DNA of 17,736 nucleotides from Thermoplasmata archaeon (lineage in GTDB: Archaea > Thermoplasmatota > Thermoplasmata > Lutacidiplasmatales > UBA184), in contig JASHTI010000082.1 of the NCBI GenBank assembly GCA_030040625.1, positions 1 to 17,736 on the forward strand, written 5' to 3'. Position 1 is the first letter of the stretch. Each line of letters opens with the position of its first letter. Positions 13,407 through 17,736 of the stretch are shown here, piece by piece. Under the pieces are notes generated by a model that was not told where the DNA came from, searched no databases, and was given only the letters and a program-made list of their open reading frames with translations. Position numbers and translations under genes: made by a program.

Positions 13407-14183
13407 ATGCCCCTGCGCGCGGAGTACCCCGAGGAAGGGGAGCTCGTCGTCGGCACCGTCAGCTCGATCCGGAACTTCGGCGCGTTCGTCACGCTGGACG
13501 AGTACGCCAAGCGGGAGGCGTTCATCCACCTCTCCGAGGTCGCCGCGGGCTGGGTCAAGTACATCCGGGACCACGTGCGCGAGGGCCAGAAGATCGTCGC
13601 GCGGGTCCTGCGCGTCGACCCGGGGAAGAACCAGATCGACCTTTCGCTCAAGCGGATCAACGATCACCAGCGCCGCGAGAAGGTCCAGGCCTGGAAGAAC
13701 GAGCAGCGGGCGGTCCGGCTCGCCGGTCAGGTCGCCACCGGGCTCGGCAAGCCGGCGGAGGAGGCGGTCGACCTCTTCGGCCCCACGCTCATCGAGCGCT
13801 ACGGCTCGCTGTTCGCCGCCTTCGAGGTCGCCTCGGCGGACCCGAAGCGGTTCCAGAAGGAGAGCGAGAAGGCCCCCTGGGTCTCCGCGTTCCTCAAGGT
13901 CGCCAAGGAGAACCTCGTACCGCCGAAGGTGACGATCCTCGGCACGCTGGAGATCCACGACGCCCAGCCGGCGGGCGTGGAGAACGTGCGCGCCGCGCTG
14001 CTCGCCGCCGAGGAGGTCGACCCGGCCGCCGTCGAGGTCCAGTACGTCGGCGCGCCCCGCTATCGGTTGCGCGTCCAGGCCTCCCAGTACAAGCAGGCGG
14101 AGGAGACCCTGAAGCGGGCGACGGACGCCGCGTTGAAGGTGATCAAGGCCGCGGGCGGCGACGGGAGCTTCCTCCGGGCATGA
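13407..14183 (+). CDS. eif2a: Translation initiation factor 2 subunit alpha (aIF2-alpha)
   Basis: 258 residues from ATG at 13407, 21 bases after rps27e. An N-terminal S1/OB domain (about 10-85) has GELVVGTVSSIRNFGAFVTL (11-30) and EAFIHLSEVAAGWVKYIRD (37-55), then a helical domain with FGPTLIERYGSLFAAFE (124-140), then the alpha/beta domain (172-250) that binds the gamma subunit, with YVGAPRYRLRV (213-223). It stabilises initiator Met-tRNA on aIF2-gamma. The region of the eukaryotic Ser51 phosphosite is not conserved. The stop overlaps the nop10 start as ATGA, so translation is coupled. Confidence 0.97.
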   Translation: MPLRAEYPEEGELVVGTVSSIRNFGAFVTLDEYAKREAFIHLSEVAAGWVKYIRDHVREGQKIVARVLRVDPGKNQIDLSLKRINDHQRREKVQAWKNEQRAVRLAGQVATGLGKPAEEAVDLFGPTLIERYGSLFAAFEVASADPKRFQKESEKAPWVSAFLKVAKENLVPPKVTILGTLEIHDAQPAGVENVRAALLAAEEVDPAAVEVQYVGAPRYRLRVQASQYKQAEETLKRATDAALKVIKAAGGDGSFLRA

Positions 14184-14362
14184 CCGACGCCCTTCTCCAC
14201 GTCTGCCGCGACTGCGGGCGGTACACGCTCCGGACGGACTGCCCGTCCTGCGGGCGGCCGACCCGGACCCCGCATCCCGCGCGCTTTGACGCGACCGACC
14301 GCTACGGGGCCTACCGGCGGCGCCTGCTCGACGCCGTCCGCGCCGAGGCGGGAGGGAGGTAG
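14180..14362 (+). CDS. nop10: Nop10, H/ACA RNP protein
   Basis: 60 residues from ATG at 14180, overlapping the aIF2-alpha stop. A small zinc ribbon is formed by Cys9/Cys12 and Cys21/Cys24 (VCRDCGRYTLRTDCPSCG), followed by PHPARFDATDRYGAYRRRL (31-49), the linker and helix that contact Cbf5. Part of the H/ACA pseudouridylation complex with Cbf5, Gar1 and L7Ae; none of these is in the window. With flpA and nop5 this puts parts of both guide-RNA modification machines within 7 kb. Confidence 0.95.
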   Translation: MTDALLHVCRDCGRYTLRTDCPSCGRPTRTPHPARFDATDRYGAYRRRLLDAVRAEAGGR

Positions 14363-14366
14363 GGAG
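14355..14366 (+). promoter_or_regulatory. Double Shine-Dalgarno site before the HTH regulator
   Basis: GGAGGTAGGGAG overlaps the nop10 stop codon. GGGAG lies 4 bases and GGAGGT 10 bases before the ATG at 14371. It is the strongest purine-rich site on the plus strand and suggests efficient translation. Confidence 0.65.
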
Positions 14367-14370
14367 CCAG

Positions 14371-14892
14371 ATGGCGGCCGCCACGATCCACCGCATCAAG
14401 GTCGTCAACGACGTCAGCGACCTCGTCCCGATCCTGCGCGCCGTCGGGACGCCGGTCCGCCTGAAGGTCGTCCAGCGGCTCGGCGAGGAGTGGCTCACGC
14501 TCGAGGACGTCGAGCGGGAGTTCGGCGAGGACGGGAAGAAGGCGCTCGCCTTCTTCGAGAAGCTCCGCCTCATCGACACCCGCTGGGTCGCGCGCGAGGG
14601 CCGCCGCCAGCCCGAGAAGAGCTACCACTTCTACTACTCCACGATCAACATCAACACGACGAGCCCGCTCGCGGAGATCAGCGAGGTCCTCGCGATCGCC
14701 ACGATGCCGCCGAAGGAGTACGAGCGCCTGGAGGCGCGCATCGTCGCGGCGGTCGGGGCCGACGGGCGGTTCTTCTCGGACGTCGCGGAGGAGCTCAAGA
14801 TGAGCCCGACGCGCCTGAAGGCGCTCGTCAAGCGGTCGGAGAAGCTGGAGTACCGTGGGCACCGGATCGAGCGGTTCCGCGGCGAGGCGTAG
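14371..14892 (+). CDS. ArsR-like two-HTH putative transcriptional regulator
   Basis: 173 residues from ATG at 14371, 8 bases after nop10. The first winged helix (about 18-92) has LVPILRAVGTPVRLKVVQRL, an ArsR-type opening, a recognition-helix region LEDVEREFGEDGKKALAFFEKL and a wing ending YHFYYSTININT. The second possible HTH (about 118-168) has RIVAAVGADGRFFSDVAEEL and MSPTRLKALVKRS. No metal-binding cysteines, so metal sensing as in classic ArsR is unlikely. The end overlaps the aTrm56 start by 38 bases. It could instead be an RNA-binding accessory protein, given its neighbours. Target unknown. Confidence 0.7.
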   Translation: MAAATIHRIKVVNDVSDLVPILRAVGTPVRLKVVQRLGEEWLTLEDVEREFGEDGKKALAFFEKLRLIDTRWVAREGRRQPEKSYHFYYSTININTTSPLAEISEVLAIATMPPKEYERLEARIVAAVGADGRFFSDVAEELKMSPTRLKALVKRSEKLEYRGHRIERFRGEA

Positions 14893-15430
14893 TCGCCCCG
14901 ACGGCCCGCGGGTCCACGTCCTGCGCGTCGGCCACCGGGCGGGCCGGGACCCGCGCCTCACGACGCATCTCGCGCTCGTCGCCCGGGCGTTCGGCGCGGA
15001 GCGGATGTACCTCCACCCTCCGGACCCGCAGATCGCCGCCGGGCTCGCCGGAGTGGTCGAGCGGTGGGGGGGACCGTTCGAGGTCGTCCCCGCGCCGTCC
15101 TGGCGGGCCGTCCTCGCCGGGGCAGGCGCGCCGGTCGTCCACCTCACGATGTACGGGGAACCCCTGGCGCGCCTCCTGCCCCGGCTGCGACGCGCCCCGC
15201 AGCTGCTGCTCGTGGTCGGGGGCGCGAAGGTCCCGGCGGCGCTCTACGGCGCGGCGACGTACAACGTCGCGGTCGGGAGCCAGCCGCACAGCGAGGTCGC
15301 GGCGCTCGCGGTGACGCTGCGCGAGCTCCGGGGGCTGCCGGGGAGCCGGCCGTTCCCCGGGGCCCGTCAGCGGATCGTTCCGCAGGCGCGCGGCAAGAAG
15401 GTGCGCCTCGTCGGCCGGAGCCCGACGTGA
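14855..15430 (+). CDS. tRNA (cytidine(56)-2'-O)-methyltransferase, aTrm56
   Basis: 191 residues. GTG at 14855 is the only start before the conserved domain, so the gene overlaps the regulator by 38 bases. It is a SPOUT-fold enzyme specific to archaea (COG1303) that methylates the ribose of C56 in the tRNA T-loop. Motifs: VLRVGHRAGRDPRLTTHLAL (22-41), VHLTMYG (95-101), LLVVGGAKVP (118-127) and NVAVGSQPHSEVAALAV (137-153), the last two forming the SAM-binding knot. The C-terminal ~20 residues are basic. The stop overlaps the next GTG as GTGA. Confidence 0.92.
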   Translation: MGTGSSGSAARRSRPDGPRVHVLRVGHRAGRDPRLTTHLALVARAFGAERMYLHPPDPQIAAGLAGVVERWGGPFEVVPAPSWRAVLAGAGAPVVHLTMYGEPLARLLPRLRRAPQLLLVVGGAKVPAALYGAATYNVAVGSQPHSEVAALAVTLRELRGLPGSRPFPGARQRIVPQARGKKVRLVGRSPT

Positions 15431-16407
15431 CGGCGGAGCTCGGCCCGGTGCCGGCCCGCGCGCTGCCCGCCTCGGCGCGCGCCCCGGGAAAATGCATCCT
15501 GTTCGGAGAGCACGCCGTCGTCCATGGCGCGCCGGCGCTGATCCTCGCCCTCGATCTCCACACCCAGGTCGTGGTCACGCGCCCGAGCGCCGGGGGCGCC
15601 GCCGGGCCGGCGCCGGTCGCCGACAATCCGTACCTCGCCGCGGCGCTCACCCTCGCCGGACGGGGCCCGACCGATCTCGAGGTTCGCGCCGTCAGCCGGC
15701 TCCCCCGGGCCGCCGGCCTCGGCTCGAGCGCGGCGTTCGTGGCGGCGCTCAGCGCGGTGCTGTCGGCCGACGCCGGGGGCCTCGACCGCCCCGGCCTCGC
15801 GCAGCGGGCCTTCGCGGTCGAGCGGGCCGCCCAAGGGGTCGGGAGCCCCGGCGACACCTCGGCCAGCGTCGCGGGCGGCTACATCACGGTCAACGGCCCG
15901 GCAGCTACGGGACCGCTTCTCTGGGAGGTCCGCGCCGGCTCGGAGCGATGGGACGTGCGCCGGGCGCCGGACCCGGGGTGGTCGTGGGTCGTCGCCTACA
16001 GCGGGATCCCCCGGTCCACCGCCGAGGCGGTCCGGGCCGTCGGCGAGCGCCTCGGTCGGCCGGACGGCCCCGCGCTCCTGCAGCGGTTCGCGGACGTCGC
16101 CGCCCGCGGGATCGCGGCGGTCGCCGCGGGGGACCGCGGGGCGACCGGGCATCTCCTCACGGAGAACCAGTCCCTCCTTCGGGACGCGGGGGTGTCGCAT
16201 CCGCGGCTCGAGGCGCTGATCGAAGCGGCGGCCCCCGCCTCCGAAGGGGCGAAGCTGACCGGGGCCGGCTGCGGGGGCTCGATCGTCGCGCTCCCCGTTC
16301 CCGGTCGCGAGGTCGACCTGATGCGTCGGCTCGCACGCGCCGGGGCGGTCCCGTTCCCCGTCACACCGGCCGCCGGCGCGGCGCTGGTCGAGCCGGTGTT
16401 CGGCTGA
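15427..16407 (+). CDS. mvk: Mevalonate kinase (GHMP family)
   Basis: 326 residues from GTG at 15427, overlapping the aTrm56 stop. It phosphorylates mevalonate at the 5-hydroxyl, feeding archaeal ether-lipid synthesis. GHMP motifs: APGKCILFGEHAVVHG (19-34), the ATP-binding RLPRAAGLGSSAA (91-103), VGSPGDTSASVAGG (138-151) with the catalytic Asp143, and KLTGAGCGGSIVAL (276-289). Length is normal. The HAVVHG motif favours mevalonate kinase over other GHMP enzymes. Some Thermoplasma relatives start with mevalonate 3-kinase; this gene argues for the 5-phosphate entry here. Converges on the YchF-type gene with an 11-base gap. Confidence 0.92.
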   Translation: MTAELGPVPARALPASARAPGKCILFGEHAVVHGAPALILALDLHTQVVVTRPSAGGAAGPAPVADNPYLAAALTLAGRGPTDLEVRAVSRLPRAAGLGSSAAFVAALSAVLSADAGGLDRPGLAQRAFAVERAAQGVGSPGDTSASVAGGYITVNGPAATGPLLWEVRAGSERWDVRRAPDPGWSWVVAYSGIPRSTAEAVRAVGERLGRPDGPALLQRFADVAARGIAAVAAGDRGATGHLLTENQSLLRDAGVSHPRLEALIEAAAPASEGAKLTGAGCGGSIVALPVPGREVDLMRRLARAGAVPFPVTPAAGAALVEPVFG

Positions 16408-16418
16408 TCATCGGCGGT

Positions 16419-17615
16419 TCAGCGCCGGGCGACGAACCGGAGGACCGCCCCGGCGTCCACGGGGTGATCGGCGGCGAGCGCGCGGTGCGTGCGGCCGTCG
16501 ATCGCGCGGACGAACTTCTCGCCGAGCTCGGAGTGGACCCGGTAGGCGACCTCCCGAACCGGCGTCCCCGCCGGGACCAGGAACGCGTCCGGGAGGACGC
16601 GGCCCCGGGAGTCGGTCCAGTGCTGTTCGTCCTCCACGGGGAAGACGACGACGCGATTCAGGCGCTGGAAGACCATCGTCTCGAGGGCCTGCTGGACGCC
16701 GGTGGAGCCCCACTGCGAGAGCAGCCGCGCGATCCCCGCCAGCGCCGCCCGCTGCGGGGCCGAGAGGCGCGCGTCCGCAGGCTCCTGGAACGCCGGGTCC
16801 CCGGGGCGGTAGGCGATCAGCCCCGCCCGGGCCGCCCGGCGGAGCGTCAGCTCGGCGTCGGCCGCCGTGGGCACCACCGGCAGACCCTCGAGCCGCGCGC
16901 CCAGCGCGCCCACGTCGGGGGGGGCCACGCGGTCGCACTTGTTGGCGGCGATGAGGCGAGGTTTCGCCGTGCGCAGCAGCTCGCGGGCGAGCCGGTGGCG
17001 ATCCTCGGCCGTCCAGCGCGTCGGGTGCGCCGCGTCGATGCCGCTGGCGCGCAACGCGTGGCCGATCGCCGGGGCGGGGATCGAGAGACCCGTGAGCCGG
17101 CCGGCGAGGAGCTCCTCCACCTTCTTTCCATCGAGCTCCGAGCCGCGGGCGTCCCGGTCGAAGCCGCGCCCGACGATCTCCGCGATCCAGGCGACGAGCT
17201 CCTCCTCCAGCCAGGCGACCTCCGCGGCCGGGTCGTGGCTCCCCGGCGGCGCGGGGCGCCCCTCCTCGTCGGTCGCCCCGCTCGCGTCGACGACCTGGAC
17301 GAAGCCGTCGGCCGCGCGCAGGTCGTCCAGGAACTTGTGGCCGAGCCCCTTGCCGGCGTGCGCGCCGGGGACGAGGCCCGGCACATCGACCAGGGCCACG
17401 GGCACCCAGCGCGTCCCCTCGACGCACTTCGCGTTCCCGGGCGTGCAGGCGGTCCCCTTCTCGCCGTGCGGGCAGGGGACGCGCACGGCGGCGACGCCCC
17501 GGTTCGGCTCGATCGTGGTGAACGGGTACGGGGCCATCGGCACGTCGAGCAGCGTGAGGGCGTTGAACAGCGTCGACTTGCCGACGTTCGGCTTCCCGAC
17601 GACCCCGATCTCCAT
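16419..17615 (-). CDS. YchF/OLA1-related archaeal GTPase with TGS domain
   Basis: 398 residues from ATG at 17615, 19 bases after the adenosyltransferase stop. The G domain has G1 GKPNVGKST (7-15), YPFTTIEPN (30-38), G3 DVPGLVPGAHAGKGLGHKFL (77-96) and G4 NKCD (225-228). A C-terminal TGS-like domain spans ~315-396 (VVVFPVEDEQHW, LVPAGTPVREVAY). Bacterial YchF and human OLA1 have a changed G4 and prefer ATP; this NKxD is canonical, so GTP is the likely substrate. Cys48, His50, Cys57 and Cys64 sit in the switch region and could bind metal. Probable role in ribosome-related regulation. No Shine-Dalgarno site is seen. It is the second TRAFAC Obg-family GTPase in the window. Confidence 0.9.
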   Translation of the reverse strand: MEIGVVGKPNVGKSTLFNALTLLDVPMAPYPFTTIEPNRGVAAVRVPCPHGEKGTACTPGNAKCVEGTRWVPVALVDVPGLVPGAHAGKGLGHKFLDDLRAADGFVQVVDASGATDEEGRPAPPGSHDPAAEVAWLEEELVAWIAEIVGRGFDRDARGSELDGKKVEELLAGRLTGLSIPAPAIGHALRASGIDAAHPTRWTAEDRHRLARELLRTAKPRLIAANKCDRVAPPDVGALGARLEGLPVVPTAADAELTLRRAARAGLIAYRPGDPAFQEPADARLSAPQRAALAGIARLLSQWGSTGVQQALETMVFQRLNRVVVFPVEDEQHWTDSRGRVLPDAFLVPAGTPVREVAYRVHSELGEKFVRAIDGRTHRALAADHPVDAGAVLRFVARR

Positions 17616-17634
17616 CGCGCCCCGCGGTCCGCGC

Positions 17635-17736
17635 TCAGATGTCGTACTGGGGGGCGGTCTCCGCGACCCCGAGCGCGTGGTTGACGGCGAGCGGGAGGGC
17701 GAACAGCAGGTCGGAGAGGCGGTTCGCCCAGGCGAG
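17635..17736 (-). CDS. PduO-type cob(I)alamin adenosyltransferase, C-terminal fragment (cut by window edge)
   Basis: Only the last 33 residues are present; the start lies beyond the right edge. The sequence WANRLSDLLFALPLAVN matches the final helix of PduO/MMAB-type adenosyltransferases, where NRLSDLLF is a hallmark. These enzymes convert cob(I)alamin to adenosylcobalamin. The chain ends GVAETAPQYDI and stops at 17635. The short gap to the YchF-type gene suggests co-transcription. The call is good for the motif, but the fragment is short. Confidence 0.7.
   Translation of the reverse strand, partial: LAWANRLSDLLFALPLAVNHALGVAETAPQYDI

Noticed and set aside
15492..17684. A 730-codon open frame on the plus strand
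   Set aside because: Overlaps mevalonate kinase in another frame and is antisense to the YchF-type gene; both have clear motifs.
1..17736. tRNA, rRNA, CRISPR arrays, transposons and T-rich terminators
   Set aside because: None was recognised on reading both strands; C/D guide RNAs were not searched systematically, so small RNAs cannot be excluded.

Overview
The window is a gene-dense, very GC-rich (roughly 70% by eye) piece of an archaeal chromosome. Archaeal identity is secure. The protein set includes ribosomal L44e, S27e and the L1/L10(P0)/P1 stalk genes, translation factor aIF2-alpha, Nop10, Nop5, fibrillarin, the tRNA methyltransferase aTrm56 and a PAC2 protein. TATA-like boxes, rather than -10/-35 elements, precede several genes. 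A high-GC member of the Thermoplasmatota is my best guess for the lineage, but that is an inference from overall flavour, not proof. I see no rRNA, tRNA, CRISPR array, insertion sequence or other mobile element. The longest gap between genes is about 160 bases.

Region 1 (1-5751, minus strand) is a co-directional ATPase cluster. In transcription order it holds a VirB4/HerA-type P-loop ATPase, a KaiC-like ATPase with an intact P-loop, a short RecA-fold protein with no P-loop, and a KaiC-like protein whose P-loop has lost its Lys and Ser/Thr. These are followed by a PAC2-family protein (which seems to have its own TATA box) and the first 120 residues of a MidA/NDUFAF7-type methyltransferase that runs off the left edge. 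The HerA-like and three RecA-fold genes are the most novel-looking part of the window.

Region 2 (5858-8654) has a DRG-family GTPase on the plus strand, divergent from the HerA-like gene. It converges on fibrillarin with overlapping stop codons. Fibrillarin and Nop5 (core proteins of box C/D RNA-guided 2'-O-methylation) lie directly behind purF in one tight minus-strand operon, purF-nop5-flpA.

Region 3 (8658-12844, minus strand) holds purF (first step of purine synthesis, with cysteines placed as in Fe-S-containing enzymes) and the stalk operon rpl1-rpl10-rpl12 with clear Shine-Dalgarno sites. Upstream of these is a putative PD-(D/E)XK nuclease.

Region 4 (12881-16407, plus strand) starts at a symmetric TATA box. 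It is the archaeal translation/RNP cluster rpl44e-rps27e-aIF2alpha-nop10, continued by a two-HTH regulator, aTrm56 and mevalonate kinase. Most junctions from aIF2alpha onward overlap or lie within 10 bases.

Region 5 (16419-17736, minus strand) holds an archaeal YchF-type GTPase converging on mevalonate kinase, and the C-terminal end of a PduO-type cobalamin adenosyltransferase cut by the right edge.

Most of the window is housekeeping: translation, RNA modification, purine and isoprenoid synthesis. The HerA/KaiC cluster, the regulator next to aTrm56, the PD-(D/E)XK gene and several unusual protein ends (L10 without its acidic tail, fibrillarin with an Arg-rich tail, short Nop5) deserve a second look.
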